Assembly (NCBI GenBank): GCA_029251265.1
Contig: JAQXDR010000192.1
Location: forward strand, 1-32,767
DNA length: 32,767 nucleotides
DNA from: Pseudoprimorskyibacter sp.
GTDB lineage: Bacteria > Pseudomonadota > Alphaproteobacteria > Rhodobacterales > Rhodobacteraceae
Direction of reading: 5' to 3'
Both the position numbers and the translations under genes were made by a program. Below the pieces are notes generated by a model, which searched no databases, was not told the DNA's origin, and saw only the letters and a program-made list of their open reading frames with translations. Position 1 is the stretch's first letter; each line of letters starts with the position of its first letter. Shown piece after piece: positions 9,037 to 17,583 of the stretch.

Positions 9037-9785
9037 GATACTGCCTCGCAGGTCACGCCACCCGTTGGATCCGATTGTAATTCCTCCAATGTCTGTTGGC
9101 AAACCGACGGGAAGACCACCTCGTCTCCGGGCCGTAAAAGAAACGGTTCATCACGCGTGGGATCAAACAGCCTGACAGCAGTTTGGCCCACGTGCAGCCA
9201 ACCGGTTGGCGCCGATATGCCGAACAATACGAATTGCCGGATGGCCAAGACCAACGCGCCGGGTGGAACACGTGGCGTCAAATCTCTTTGTCGTGGCAAA
9301 TTCCATTCCTGTGATAGCTGCCCGAGATAAGGTTGCCCAGGCGAAAATCCCAGCGTTTGAACGCGAACAACGGTTTGGCTCAGCGCAGCGCGCGCGACAT
9401 CTGGCATCATTCCTGCGGCTTTTGCCGCATCCTCGAACTGAGGTGCGCGCTCCCCCCCCCAGACACAAGGAATGCAGAACCGTTTGCGCCCCAGAGGTAA
9501 ATCCACTGTCAGCCAATCTTTGGTATCTAACAAGTATGCCAACCTAGACCGCAGATCATCATGTGTCATCAGCAGCGGGTCGAACCGCACATAAACAGAC
9601 GTCAACGTTGACGCGATTTCACTGACGCTCGGCCATTTTTCTTTGCGCGCAGCAGCTGCAAAAGCAAGAGCGGCGCGATTTGCGGCATCGTCTAGACTAT
9701 CGTTGAATTGAACCAGCCAGCCATCTATCCCGGCCGTGGCCAGACGCGGATAACTGGTTTTGCACGCGCAAACGTCATTGGGCAC
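9033..9785 (-). CDS. pxpB: 5-oxoprolinase subunit B (KipI family)
   Basis: The 250-residue protein matches the KipI/allophanate-hydrolase subunit 1 family. It has the FDPLLMTHDDLRSRL region, the CIPCVWGGERAPQFEDAA block, the LGFSPGQPYLG motif and the GWLHVGQTAVRLFDPTRDEPFLLRPGDEV C-terminal block. It is first in the leftward pxp operon and divergent from ureD across 140 bp that must hold both promoters. Its coding strand has nine consecutive G (plus-strand C at 9452-9460) within the VWGGE codons. The frame is intact here but would be slippage-prone. Confidence 0.93.
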   Translation of the reverse strand: MPNDVCACKTSYPRLATAGIDGWLVQFNDSLDDAANRAALAFAAAARKEKWPSVSEIASTLTSVYVRFDPLLMTHDDLRSRLAYLLDTKDWLTVDLPLGRKRFCIPCVWGGERAPQFEDAAKAAGMMPDVARAALSQTVVRVQTLGFSPGQPYLGQLSQEWNLPRQRDLTPRVPPGALVLAIRQFVLFGISAPTGWLHVGQTAVRLFDPTRDEPFLLRPGDEVVFPSVCQQTLEELQSDPTGGVTCEAVS

Positions 9786-9925
9786 GATATTTTTTTCCTG
9801 TATCTTTTGTGCGCCAGCCTAACGCTCTGCTCGACAATGGCAACAATGCCTGAAACATCTTTGAACTGCTTATTTATTGGGCGCTGCAAATATGTTCGCC
9901 TCTGGATTACTAAGCTATCGGCCTT
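9786..9925. promoter_or_regulatory. Divergent promoter region between pxpB and ureD
   Basis: The 140-bp AT-rich gap between two divergent operons must carry at least two promoters. I see AT-rich stretches near 9788-9812 and 9868-9885, but no confident paired -35/-10 boxes and no NtrC-like TGCAC-N-GTGCA dyad. The call rests on geometry only. Confidence 0.4.
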
Positions 9926-10828
9926 ATGTTCCCCAAAGTCATTGTTTGCCAGTACAACCTGTATCACACATACAGGGCCGCAGAATATTGGAGTGTTCAG
10001 ATCACTTACGCCCGTACAATCGACCTGCCTGCCCAACCCCGCGCCAAGGGTGACGCGCGCGTATCGGTGCGCTTGCGCGACGGTAAATCGGTGATCCGGG
10101 GATTGCGCCAATCAGGCGCATCAAAGCTGCTGTTTCCGAAAACAGCCTCGAACGATCTGACGGCTGTGATCTTGAACTGTGCCGGTGGCGTTACAGGGGG
10201 CGATCAGTTTTCGACACAGGCGCGTGTTGGTCGAAATGCGGGATTGGTGATGACCACGCAGGCCGCTGAACGCGCCTATCGGGCCCAACCCAAAGAGATC
10301 GGCACCATCGACACGCGCCTGACAGTGGCACCAAACGCGCGGCTCGCATGGCTCCCCCAAGAGACTTTGATATATGACGGTGCCTCCATAAAACGCCGTT
10401 TGCGCATTCGTTTAGCACGTAGTGCGCAGGTGCTCGCCTGCGAGATGCTGGTCATGGGACGTACGGCACAGGCCGAGCATCTGACACAGCTTCAATTGGC
10501 CGATGACATAGACATAATCCGGGATGGCCGGTTGATCTTCGCAGACCGTTTGCGTCTGTCCAATGATGCCGAACGCACACTTCAAGGCCCAGCCGTTTTA
10601 GCCGGCGCAAGAAGCCTTGCAACAGTCATTCTTGCCGCTCCGGGTGTCGGCACATTGGTGGATGCTCTGCGTCCCACTTTGCCGGAAAAATGTGGAATTG
10701 CTGCCCCCGATCCTGATCTGCTTGTTGCACGGCTGACAGCAGATGATAGTTTCCTCTTGCGCCAAACGATTGTGCCTTTGCTGGCGCGCCTTGGCGTTGA
10801 TCCTTTGCCTCGAACCTGGATGCTTTAA
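9926..10828 (+). CDS. ureD: Urease accessory protein UreD
   Basis: UreD (UreH) is the scaffold that binds apo-urease and, with UreF and UreG, delivers nickel. The 300-residue frame has the family blocks RQSGASKLLFPK, the LNCAGGVTGGDQF motif, TTQAAERAYR and the WLPQETLIYDGA motif. The first ~25 residues (to about IDLPAQPRAKG) are unlike the usual start and precede the conserved region. No later ATG or GTG gives a good start before the conserved core, so I keep the ATG at 9926, although its ribosome site is weak. ureA starts 3 bp after the stop. This is the first gene of the urease operon. Confidence 0.93.
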   Translation: MFPKVIVCQYNLYHTYRAAEYWSVQITYARTIDLPAQPRAKGDARVSVRLRDGKSVIRGLRQSGASKLLFPKTASNDLTAVILNCAGGVTGGDQFSTQARVGRNAGLVMTTQAAERAYRAQPKEIGTIDTRLTVAPNARLAWLPQETLIYDGASIKRRLRIRLARSAQVLACEMLVMGRTAQAEHLTQLQLADDIDIIRDGRLIFADRLRLSNDAERTLQGPAVLAGARSLATVILAAPGVGTLVDALRPTLPEKCGIAAPDPDLLVARLTADDSFLLRQTIVPLLARLGVDPLPRTWML

Positions 10829-10831
10829 CTC

Positions 10832-11134
10832 ATGCAACTGACTCCTCGTGAAAAAGACAAACTACTTGTTGCTATGGCTGCCGAAATTGCGCGTCGCAGA
10901 TTGGCGCGCGGCGTTAAACTCAATTACCCCGAAGCGATTGCCCTAATCACGGATGCCGTGGTTGAAGGCGCGCGGGACGGCCGTAGCGTCGCTGACATGA
11001 TGGAGGCGGGTGCGCATGTGATAACGCGCGATCAGTGCATGGACGGAGTTCCCGAGATGATCCACGACGTTCAGGTCGAAGCCACATTTCCAGACGGCAC
11101 CAAATTGGTCACCGTTCACAATCCAATTCGCTAA
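10832..11134 (+). CDS. ureA: Urease subunit gamma
   Basis: A full-length 100-residue gamma subunit. It opens with the conserved [12 protein letters not shown] and holds [10 protein letters not shown], the [13 protein letters not shown] block and the C-terminal [14 protein letters not shown]. It is a structural part of the (alpha-beta-gamma)3 enzyme. ureD ends 3 bp upstream and ureB begins 12 bp downstream with a GAAGGT-type ribosome site, so all are in one transcript. Confidence 0.98.
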   Translation: MQLTPREKDKLLVAMAAEIARRRLARGVKLNYPEAIALITDAVVEGARDGRSVADMMEAGAHVITRDQCMDGVPEMIHDVQVEATFPDGTKLVTVHNPIR

Positions 11135-11146
11135 GAAGGTCAGATC

Positions 11147-11452
11147 ATGATCCCAGGAGAGATTTTTCCAGCCCACGGCACCCTGACTTTGAACAGTGAC
11201 CGTGAAGCAATCACGTTAATGGTTGCAAATACCGGAGACAGGCCCATCCAAGTGGGAAGTCATTACCATTTTGCAGAAGCAAATAGCGCTTTGGACTTTG
11301 ATAGAGACGCCGCGCATGGCATGAGATTAGACATCGCTGCCGGAACCGCTGTCAGATTCGAGCCCGGTCAGCGCCGTGAGGTCAACCTGATTTCTGTGTC
11401 AGGTGCCCGCAAAATTTTTGGGTTTAACCAGCAGGTCATGGGCAAGGTATAA
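11147..11452 (+). CDS. ureB: Urease subunit beta
   Basis: A full-length 101-residue beta subunit. It has the [14 protein letters not shown] start, the [19 protein letters not shown] block, the [16 protein letters not shown] motif, and ends near the usual [10 protein letters not shown]. It helps form the flap over the urease active site. The LprI-like gene follows 3 bp after the stop, where ureC would directly follow in many bacteria. Confidence 0.98.
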   Translation: MIPGEIFPAHGTLTLNSDREAITLMVANTGDRPIQVGSHYHFAEANSALDFDRDAAHGMRLDIAAGTAVRFEPGQRREVNLISVSGARKIFGFNQQVMGKV

Positions 11453-11455
11453 TAC

Positions 11456-11935
11456 ATGAATAAATGGTATGCTTTTTGCCTAGCTTTGAGTGTCAACTGG
11501 ATCTCTTTGCCGGCATACGCTGACCATCTGGATTGCAGCATTCCAAATACACAAGCAGAACGCAATCAATGCGCGTTGCAAAACTATGAAAGCGCCTATC
11601 GCGGTTTGCGATCCTTATGGTCCGAAGCGATGTTGGTTGCAGGTCGGTTGGATGAAAACATGGCCGCCGAAACAAAAAACAAAGTCGAAGCGGCAACAGT
11701 TGTTCTGTACGATTCCCAAAATCGCTGGCTTCGATACAGTGAGCGTGCTTGCGAAGCGGAAAGCCTATTATGGCGAGGACAAGAGGTCGAATCCAAGATC
11801 TACTATGACTGCATGCTTCGACTGACACACTCTAGGATGCACAGTCTGGCGGCGTTCGTCGGTGAAGGTGCCGAGGCCACAGGTGCAATGGTGCATGTCC
11901 ATCAAGATGGCGCGACGCATCTACATTATGAATAG
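11456..11935 (+). CDS. Secreted lysozyme-inhibitor LprI-like (DUF1311) protein within the urease operon
   Basis: The 159-residue protein has a signal peptide (CLALSVNWISLPAYA, cleavage before DHLDC). It then shows the LprI/DUF1311 pattern: cysteines in DCSIPNTQAERNQC, a QNRWLRYSERAC segment, YYDCMLRLTHSRMHSL, and a final tail with several histidines. Proteins of this fold are periplasmic, and a few inhibit lysozyme. The link to urease is unknown. It starts 3 bp after ureB and is clearly part of the same transcript. The histidine-containing tail (VHVHQDGATHLHYE) could bind metal, but that is inference. Confidence 0.8.
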   Translation: MNKWYAFCLALSVNWISLPAYADHLDCSIPNTQAERNQCALQNYESAYRGLRSLWSEAMLVAGRLDENMAAETKNKVEAATVVLYDSQNRWLRYSERACEAESLLWRGQEVESKIYYDCMLRLTHSRMHSLAAFVGEGAEATGAMVHVHQDGATHLHYE

Positions 11936-12285
11936 TGCGACTTGGTCACAACTCCTTTTTATACGCCCCGCCTGTGTCTGAGCCAGTGTTTTACAACAGG
12001 TGCGATCATGACGGCGTGATACGGTTTGGCGGGACTTGATCCGATACCCAAAGACCGAAAGGGACGGGTATAAAGGTCAAAAACAGCTACTGCACCGTGC
12101 CGGGCACGAAGCCTGATTGCGTCTGGCAGATGTTTGAAAGTATAGCATCAAAAGCGCCTTTTTTTTGGGCATCTGCTTTAAAATCCCACAGGCTTGTCAG
12201 GAGTATTTCATTCTCTGACTTGCCAACCCCCCAGCCGGACTTCATCCTCTGGCAGGTAATTGTCAACCACAGGAGCGCCAAACTC
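11936..12285. other. 350-bp gap inside the urease operon
   Basis: No normal gene is visible between the LprI-like gene and ureC. On the minus strand a frame is open from 12147 to a TAA at 11959. It encodes about 62 residues of protein-like composition (for example [13 protein letters not shown] and PYHAVMIAPVVKHW), but it has no start codon or ribosome site. On the plus strand a frame opens from 12040 straight into ureC, with no family resemblance upstream of the ureC ATG. An AT-rich block at 12141-12180 includes eight T in a row. This looks like old inserted or decayed DNA that may now carry a promoter for ureC. Confidence 0.45.
12117..12146 (+). promoter_or_regulatory. Candidate internal promoter before ureC
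   Basis: TTGCGT at 12117-12122 and TATAGC at 12141-12146 are separated by 18 bp, which would start transcription near 12153, about 130 bp before ureC. It is the best -35/-10 pair in the gap. It matches the consensus at four of six positions in each box, so this is suggestive only. Confidence 0.28.
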
Positions 12286-14043
12286 ATGCCCGCAACCATT
12301 TCGCGCGCTGATTATGCAGCCATGTTCGGCCCGACAGTCGGCGACAAACTTCGATTAGCGGACACAGATCTAATCATTGAAGTCGAACGAGATCTGATTG
12401 CAGAGCGTGCCGGTGCGGCGACGGGGCAGACGGGCGAAAGGCCGTCGTTATATGGCGAAGAGGTCAAGTTTGGTGGCGGTAAAGTGATCCGCGATGGTAT
12501 GGGGCAATCGCAGGCTACGCGCGCCCAAGGTGCCGTCGACACCGTAATCACCAACGCTTTGGTCTTGGACTGGACTGGAATTTACAAAGCAGACATAGGT
12601 CTAAAAGACGGACGCATCGCCGCTATTGGCAAAGCAGGCAATCCTGACACCCAGCCGGGTGTAGATATCATTGTGGGCCCGGGAACAGAAGCGATTGCAG
12701 GCGAAGGCCGGATCGTAACGGCAGGTGGATTTGACAGCCATATCCATTTTATCTGCCCACAACAGATAGACGATGCCCTGCATTCCGGCTTGACCACCAT
12801 GTTGGGGGGCGGCACGGGCCCCGCGCACGGAACCCTTGCCACAACGTGCACGCCGGGACCTTGGCACATCGGGCGCATGTTGCAGGCCGCAGATGCCTTT
12901 CCAATGAACCTTGCCTTCGCAGGCAAGGGCAATGCTTCGCTGCCGGCGGCATTGGAAGAACAGGTTCTGGGCGGCGCCTGCGCGTTAAAACTCCACGAAG
13001 ACTGGGGCACCACACCTGGTGCGATAGATTGTTGCCTTGGTGTCGCCGACGCCATGGACGTTCAGGTCATGATCCACACCGACACGTTGAACGAGTCAGG
13101 ATTTGTCGAAAACACGGTCAAATCTATGAAAGGGCGCACGATCCATGCCTTTCACACCGAAGGCGCCGGTGGCGGTCATGCGCCGGACATTATCAAGATC
13201 TGTGGCGAAGACCATGTCTTGCCATCCTCTACAAATCCAACCAGACCCTTCACGGTTAACACCCTGGAAGAGCACCTCGACATGTTGATGGTGTGTCACC
13301 ATCTGGATAAATCGATCCCCGAAGACGTGGCCTTTGCCGAAAGCAGGATCCGCCGCGAAACCATCGCCGCCGAGGACATTCTGCACGACATGGGCGCTTT
13401 TTCGATCATAGCCAGCGATAGTCAGGCCATGGGCCGGGTGGGCGAGGTAATAATCCGCACATGGCAGACCGCTGACAAAATGAAAAAACAGCGCGGTCGT
13501 CTGCCAGAGGAAACAGGTGCCAACGACAATCAGCGCATCCGTCGCTATGTCGCGAAATATACGATTAATCCGGCTATTGCGCATGGGCTAAGTCACGAAA
13601 TCGGTAGTATCGAGGTCGGCAAACGCGCCGATTTGGTTATGTGGAACCCGGCCTTCTTTGGCGTCAAGCCAGAAATGGTTTTGCTGGGTGGCACGATCGC
13701 ATGTGCTCAGATGGGTGATCCCAATGCCTCAATCCCAACACCACAACCCGTCTACACGCGCCCCATGTTTGGCGCCTTTGGCCGGTCAGTTGAACGCTCG
13801 GCTGTTACGTTTGTCTCAGCGGCTGCACAAGCCGAGGGTATCGCGGCTACGCTCGGTCTGGCCAAAGACACGTTGGCGGTGCGCAACACACGTGCAATTG
13901 GCAAAAAAGATTTGAAGCTGAACAGCGCAACACCAGAAATTGAAGTCCACCCCGAAACCTATGAAGTACGCGCAAACGGTGAATTGCTGACCTGCGAGCC
14001 TGCAAAAGAGCTGCCGATGGCGCAACGCTATTTCTTGTTCTAA
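12286..14043 (+). CDS. ureC: Urease subunit alpha (catalytic)
   Basis: UreC hydrolyses urea to ammonia and carbamate at a di-nickel centre. From the ATG at 12286, preceded by AGGAG at 12271-12275, it is 585 residues, the usual size. The start [20 protein letters not shown] is typical. All metal ligands are present: His152 and His154 (SHIHF), the lysine to be carbamylated at 235 (ALKLHED), His264 (MIHTD), His290 ([11 protein letters not shown]) and Asp378 (ASDSQAMGR). The catalytic flap histidine lies in MVCHHLD near 338. The frame extends upstream to a GTG at 12097, but that 63-residue extension has no family match and is rejected. The enzyme should be active if nickel is loaded. Confidence 0.98.
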   Translation: MPATISRADYAAMFGPTVGDKLRLADTDLIIEVERDLIAERAGAATGQTGERPSLYGEEVKFGGGKVIRDGMGQSQATRAQGAVDTVITNALVLDWTGIYKADIGLKDGRIAAIGKAGNPDTQPGVDIIVGPGTEAIAGEGRIVTAGGFDSHIHFICPQQIDDALHSGLTTMLGGGTGPAHGTLATTCTPGPWHIGRMLQAADAFPMNLAFAGKGNASLPAALEEQVLGGACALKLHEDWGTTPGAIDCCLGVADAMDVQVMIHTDTLNESGFVENTVKSMKGRTIHAFHTEGAGGGHAPDIIKICGEDHVLPSSTNPTRPFTVNTLEEHLDMLMVCHHLDKSIPEDVAFAESRIRRETIAAEDILHDMGAFSIIASDSQAMGRVGEVIIRTWQTADKMKKQRGRLPEETGANDNQRIRRYVAKYTINPAIAHGLSHEIGSIEVGKRADLVMWNPAFFGVKPEMVLLGGTIACAQMGDPNASIPTPQPVYTRPMFGAFGRSVERSAVTFVSAAAQAEGIAATLGLAKDTLAVRNTRAIGKKDLKLNSATPEIEVHPETYEVRANGELLTCEPAKELPMAQRYFLF

Positions 14044-14052
14044 GGATCACAC

Positions 14053-14640
14053 ATGAAATTTTTACCCGTTCTCGTCGCGTTGTGCACAATGGCAGCCCCT
14101 GCACTTTCCCATTGTCCCGATGTGCGGCAGGATCATACCCAAGACACACTGATCCTGACACGCACGGATCCGTTTTTTGAAATCCGTCTATCGCGGGATG
14201 AGAACGGGACCTTGACCGAGATGCGTAGCATGGCAGGCGGACTGGACACGCGCACCACCTACCTAGCCGATATCTGGGCAACGGAACGTACAGATGACAA
14301 CGGCACGCTTAGCCTTCGATACGGTGGGGATCCTGCAACATTGGATCTGACCGAAATCGGTGCAACCTTGTCACTGCCAGTGCGCCTATTTGCAGACTCA
14401 GCCGAAATGGCAAAAGGATCCGAAACAAAAAGGGTCCATGATGAAACACAGATGACGATTGGCGACTGCACCTATGATGTTATGATCATACTCAATATGC
14501 TGGAACTGGATGGAATGCGCACGGGATATTCCTATAGCCTATACAGCCCAGTTTTGGGTTTGATTATCGGAAATGTTGTGACCGACGCGGACTATACACC
14601 GGTTCGTAGCGTATTTTTCGACAAGCTGTCGCACGAATAA
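14053..14640 (+). CDS. Secreted protein of unknown function in urease operon
   Basis: The 195-residue protein starts 9 bp after ureC and has a signal peptide (MKFLPVLVALCTMAAPALS). The mature start is near HCPDVRQDH. It has two cysteines in the mature part (near residue 21 and in IGDCTYDVM), which could form a disulfide. The rest is mixed polar sequence with many Asp, Glu and Thr and no membrane segment. The cysteine after ALSH does not make a proper lipobox. I do not recognise a family. Its place between ureC and ureE makes it co-transcribed with urease, but the sequence shows no function. Confidence 0.75.
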   Translation: MKFLPVLVALCTMAAPALSHCPDVRQDHTQDTLILTRTDPFFEIRLSRDENGTLTEMRSMAGGLDTRTTYLADIWATERTDDNGTLSLRYGGDPATLDLTEIGATLSLPVRLFADSAEMAKGSETKRVHDETQMTIGDCTYDVMIILNMLELDGMRTGYSYSLYSPVLGLIIGNVVTDADYTPVRSVFFDKLSHE

Positions 14641-14713
14641 TAGGCCACCTGTCAGCACACCATAGCACAGGTCTCAATGGCTTAAATTGATCAAATTCAG
14701 GAAAATAGACGTA

Positions 14714-15196
14714 ATGCCAACGGCCCACAGATATCACTCTCATGCTCACGGCGCACCTGCTGATAAGGTAACACTCACGTATGAGGATCGCTTTTTGCGC
14801 CGAAAAGTTCTGACGACGGACACCGGTGAGGATTTGCTTGTTGATCTTGCGCAAACGACATCGCTGGAACATGGGGGCGTTTTGATTACCGTGGATGGGG
14901 ACGAGGTCACCGTTGCAGCAGCGCCAGAACCGCTTTTGGCCATTGCCGCCGCAGATCTGACCCGCATTGCGTGGCATATCGGCAACCGTCACACCCCCTG
15001 TCAGATCGAAACCAATCGTTTGCTCATCCAACGTGACCATGTCATGGCCGACCTGCTGGCGCGTATTGGTGCGACTGTATCAGATGTGATCGAGCCTTTT
15101 ACGCCCGAAGGCGGCGCGTATGGTCACGGGCGAACGCATGGTCATGACCACAGCCACCCCCATGCGCATGACAACACACATGTCCATTCACACTAA
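14714..15196 (+). CDS. ureE: Urease accessory protein UreE with histidine-rich tail
   Basis: UreE is the nickel chaperone that donates Ni2+ to UreG. From the ATG at 14714 (AGGA 11 bp upstream) it is 160 residues. A TTG at 14687 would add nine. The N domain holds TLTYEDRFLRRKVLTTDTGEDLLVDLA, and the metal-binding domain holds IAWHIGNRHTPCQIE with the conserved GNRH histidine. The last ~25 residues carry ten histidines in repeated H-x steps ending VHSH, a nickel store or sensor seen in many UreE proteins. ureF begins inside the last codons (17-nt overlap), so translation is coupled. Confidence 0.95.
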   Translation: MPTAHRYHSHAHGAPADKVTLTYEDRFLRRKVLTTDTGEDLLVDLAQTTSLEHGGVLITVDGDEVTVAAAPEPLLAIAAADLTRIAWHIGNRHTPCQIETNRLLIQRDHVMADLLARIGATVSDVIEPFTPEGGAYGHGRTHGHDHSHPHAHDNTHVHSH

Positions 15197-15824
15197 CCAC
15201 CTATTGATCTTGCAACAAATGCTGTCTCCTGCCTTTCCGGTGGGGAGTTTTGCTTACAGCCAAGGACTTGAGGCCGCAGTACAGGCTGGTTGGGTCAGTG
15301 ATGCGCCCCAAACCGAAGTCTGGCTACGCGATATCCTGAGCCATGGCAGCGCATGGAGCGATTTGATGCTTTGCGCGCATGCGGTGCATGGCCGTACGGG
15401 CGTGCAGCGCTTGGATAATCTAGCGCGCGCATTGTGTCTTGCACCGGAACGCAAGCGCGAAACCCTGCAACAGGGCAAGGCATTTGCCAGCGCTGCAAAC
15501 ACCACTTGGGGGTTGGCGCTGATACCTGCGGCGTATCCGGTTGTTCTTGGCCAAGCGATTGCCGAGCTGGAACTGCCGCCAGCCGCGTCACTTTCTGCAC
15601 TGCTTCTTGCACAGATCACTGCACAAGTCAGCGCAGCCCAACGTCTTGTCCCGCTTGGACAGACAGAGGCACAGTCTATCATTGCGCGTCTTGCGCCACT
15701 ATGCGCGCCTTTCGCTGATCGGGCGCTGTCCACCGAACTAGACGATATTGGCGGCTTCGCTCCCTTGGCGGATGTTGCCATGCAGCGTCACGGTGGGCTT
15801 TATTCAAAACTGTTTCAAAGCTAA
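15180..15824 (+). CDS. ureF: Urease accessory protein UreF
   Basis: UreF bridges UreD and UreG and controls the UreG GTPase during nickel insertion. The ATG at 15180 gives 214 residues, beginning with the family block [28 protein letters not shown]. Later come [30 protein letters not shown] and the C-terminal [25 protein letters not shown]. The frame extends up to 15120, but that portion is an out-of-frame reading of the UreE histidine tail and is unlikely to be translated. ureG starts 11 bp after the stop with an AGGAG site. Confidence 0.94.
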   Translation: MSIHTNHLLILQQMLSPAFPVGSFAYSQGLEAAVQAGWVSDAPQTEVWLRDILSHGSAWSDLMLCAHAVHGRTGVQRLDNLARALCLAPERKRETLQQGKAFASAANTTWGLALIPAAYPVVLGQAIAELELPPAASLSALLLAQITAQVSAAQRLVPLGQTEAQSIIARLAPLCAPFADRALSTELDDIGGFAPLADVAMQRHGGLYSKLFQS

Positions 15825-15835
15825 GGAGCGCTTTT

Positions 15836-16465
15836 ATGACCTCTCCGAATGGACCTTTGCGCGTGGGCATCGGCGGCCCTGTGGGCGCTGGGAAAACCAC
15901 GCTTACCGCTGCCCTCTGCGCGGCCTTGCGCGATCGCGTCTCCATGGCGGTTGTGACCAATGATATTTACACGCGCGAAGATGCCGAAGAACTGATGCGG
16001 CGACAGGTTCTACCTCTTGACCGCATTCGAGGCGTCGAAACCGGCGGCTGTCCGCATACCGCAATCCGAGAGGATGCATCGATCAATCTCGCCGCAATTG
16101 CAGAACTGAATGACCACTTGCCGGATCTGGATCTGATCCTGATCGAAAGCGGTGGTGATAACCTGTCTGCCACCTTCAGTCCCGAACTGGCCGACATGAC
16201 GCTCTATGTGATTGACGTGGCCGCCGGCGAAGAAATTCCACGCAAGGGCGGTCCTGCAATTACGCGATCAGATGTGTTGATTATCAACAAGACAGACCTC
16301 GCGCCTTATGTGGGTGCCTCTCTGGAGGTGATGGATCGTGATGCAGCCCGCATGCGCGGAGACAAACCTTATGTCTTTACAACTCTGCGCCAGGGAAACG
16401 GAGTCGAGGCCATTGTTGATCTGATTGTCAGGATCGGTGGATTGGCCATGAAGGAGCCAGCCTAA
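15836..16465 (+). CDS. ureG: Urease accessory GTPase UreG
   Basis: UreG is a SIMIBI-class GTPase that couples GTP hydrolysis to nickel delivery. The 209-residue protein has the P-loop [10 protein letters not shown] at about residues 13-22, the nickel-binding CPH motif at 72-74 ([13 protein letters not shown]), the [17 protein letters not shown] switch at 104-120 and the NKTDLAP guanine-specificity motif. It is the last urease gene. After it comes a 61-bp gap and hisB, with no clear terminator between, so read-through into hisB is possible. Confidence 0.98.
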   Translation: MTSPNGPLRVGIGGPVGAGKTTLTAALCAALRDRVSMAVVTNDIYTREDAEELMRRQVLPLDRIRGVETGGCPHTAIREDASINLAAIAELNDHLPDLDLILIESGGDNLSATFSPELADMTLYVIDVAAGEEIPRKGGPAITRSDVLIINKTDLAPYVGASLEVMDRDAARMRGDKPYVFTTLRQGNGVEAIVDLIVRIGGLAMKEPA

Positions 16466-16526
16466 ACCGCTCTTTCACGTCAGGCGCAACCGTCTTATAC
16501 ACACTGCGACCAAGTAGGAGATACAG

Positions 16527-17114
16527 ATGCGCCGCGCGACATTGACCCGTTCCACTGCCGAGACCCAGATCACGGCTGCAATCAATCTGGACGGAACAGG
16601 CCGGTACCAGATGGACACCGGCATCGGTTTTTTTAATCATATGCTGGATCAGCTGGCGCGGCATTCCTTGATTGACATGGACGTATCCGCAAAGGGTGAT
16701 TTGCATATAGATGATCACCACACCGTTGAAGACTGCGGTATTGTTCTGGGGCAAGCGTTGACACAAGCACTGGGCGACAAGCGGGGAATACGCCGCTATG
16801 GGTCCTGCCTGCTGCCAATGGATGACACGCTGGTCAGGGTTGCTCTGGATCTGTCTGCGCGCCCGTATCTGGCATGGAACCTTGCCTTGCCGACCCAAAA
16901 AATTGGCACATTTGATACAGAATTGGTGCGTGAATTTTTTCAGGCGTTTTCAACACATGGCGGCATAACGTTACATGTGGATCTGCTGCGCGGTGACAAC
17001 AGCCATCATATCGCCGAGGCGGCGTTCAAGGCGTTGGCCCGCGCGTTGCGAGAGGCTGTGGAAACAGACCCCCGCAAAACGGACGCAGTCCCGTCGACCA
17101 AAGGAACACTCTGA
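16527..17114 (+). CDS. hisB: Imidazoleglycerol-phosphate dehydratase
   Basis: HisB catalyses the sixth step of histidine biosynthesis, imidazole glycerol phosphate to imidazole acetol phosphate, at a di-manganese site. This is the single-function 195-residue form. It has the metal-binding blocks [15 protein letters not shown] (His38) and [10 protein letters not shown] (62-71), then the SAFSTHGG-like region ([13 protein letters not shown]) and the [16 protein letters not shown] motif. A TAGGAG site precedes the ATG. In related bacteria hisH, hisA and hisF often follow. Here the next genes are small membrane proteins instead. Confidence 0.97.
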   Translation: MRRATLTRSTAETQITAAINLDGTGRYQMDTGIGFFNHMLDQLARHSLIDMDVSAKGDLHIDDHHTVEDCGIVLGQALTQALGDKRGIRRYGSCLLPMDDTLVRVALDLSARPYLAWNLALPTQKIGTFDTELVREFFQAFSTHGGITLHVDLLRGDNSHHIAEAAFKALARALREAVETDPRKTDAVPSTKGTL

Positions 17115-17156
17115 CACTCTGCCTTCGACGCCATTGTAGAATCGTGGAGGAAAGGT

Positions 17157-17345
17157 GTGCTATTTTCAAACTGGAAAAAAAGAGCAGCATTTGAAGTAAC
17201 TTTCTGTTTCATAAGTGCGGCGGTATTCTATTTTTTGGAATATCATTCGATGTTCGCTTTAAGCGTCCTCTTCTTGTTTGTCTTGGTGCCCGTGCGGGCT
17301 CTGCGATCTTATTGGGCGAAAAGTAAAGACGTTTCGGATGACTGA
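17157..17345 (+). CDS. Small membrane protein of unknown function
   Basis: A 62-residue protein starts with GTG at 17157, six bases after a perfect GGAGG ribosome site (17146-17150). That strong site is the main reason to believe it is translated. It has two hydrophobic segments (VTFCFISAAVFYFLEY and FALSVLFLFVLVPVRAL) with basic residues at the N terminus (NWKKR) and after the second helix (RSYWAKSK). No family is recognised. Its stop overlaps the start of the next frame as ATGACTGA. Confidence 0.6.
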   Translation: MLFSNWKKRAAFEVTFCFISAAVFYFLEYHSMFALSVLFLFVLVPVRALRSYWAKSKDVSDD

Positions 17346-17568
17346 TATTCTTGCTGCGACCAAAGGCGAGAATGGTTCGCCGAACCAGATTTTCTGGGAG
17401 TCCATTCTAGGTGCGGTAGCCTGAGGCTTAGAAGGCGCCGTCGGTATTGCGCCATTCTGGGCCGCCAGTAAAGTGCTTTTGATGCCAGCTGCTGTCACAT
17501 TTATCGCCACTGTGGCAGTCTTTGAAATCAGCTTTAATCGCCGCGCTGTTCGTTCGATCTGTGGGTAA
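17338..17568 (+). pseudogene. Small membrane-protein gene interrupted by an in-frame TGA
   Basis: The frame starts at an ATG overlapping the previous stop by 8 nt and reads 28 residues (MTDILAATKGENGS...ESILGAVA) to a TGA at 17422-17424. Beyond it the same frame continues for 47 residues of clearly membrane-like sequence (GIAPFWAASKVLLM, AAVTFIATVAVFEI) to a TAA. The simplest reading is a TGG-to-TGA nonsense change in a 76-codon gene. Coupling to the upstream gene supports a former operon. Selenocysteine is very unlikely, since I see no hairpin shaped like a SECIS element. Confidence 0.5.
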
Positions 17569-17583
17569 AAATAAACAAGAGAA

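Noticed and set aside
12097-12285. Possible 63-residue N-terminal extension of UreC from a GTG at 12097
   Set aside because: It has no family resemblance, while the ATG at 12286 has an AGGAG site and gives the normal UreC start and length.
12087-12299. Minus-strand 70-codon frame with its start inside ureC
   Set aside because: It starts within the ureC beginning, has no ribosome site, and its sequence is not recognisable. The neighbouring minus frame is the better ghost candidate.
17338-17568. TGA read as selenocysteine in the small membrane protein
   Set aside because: The position fits a lost Trp, no SECIS-like hairpin is seen after it, and the protein is not a known selenoprotein.
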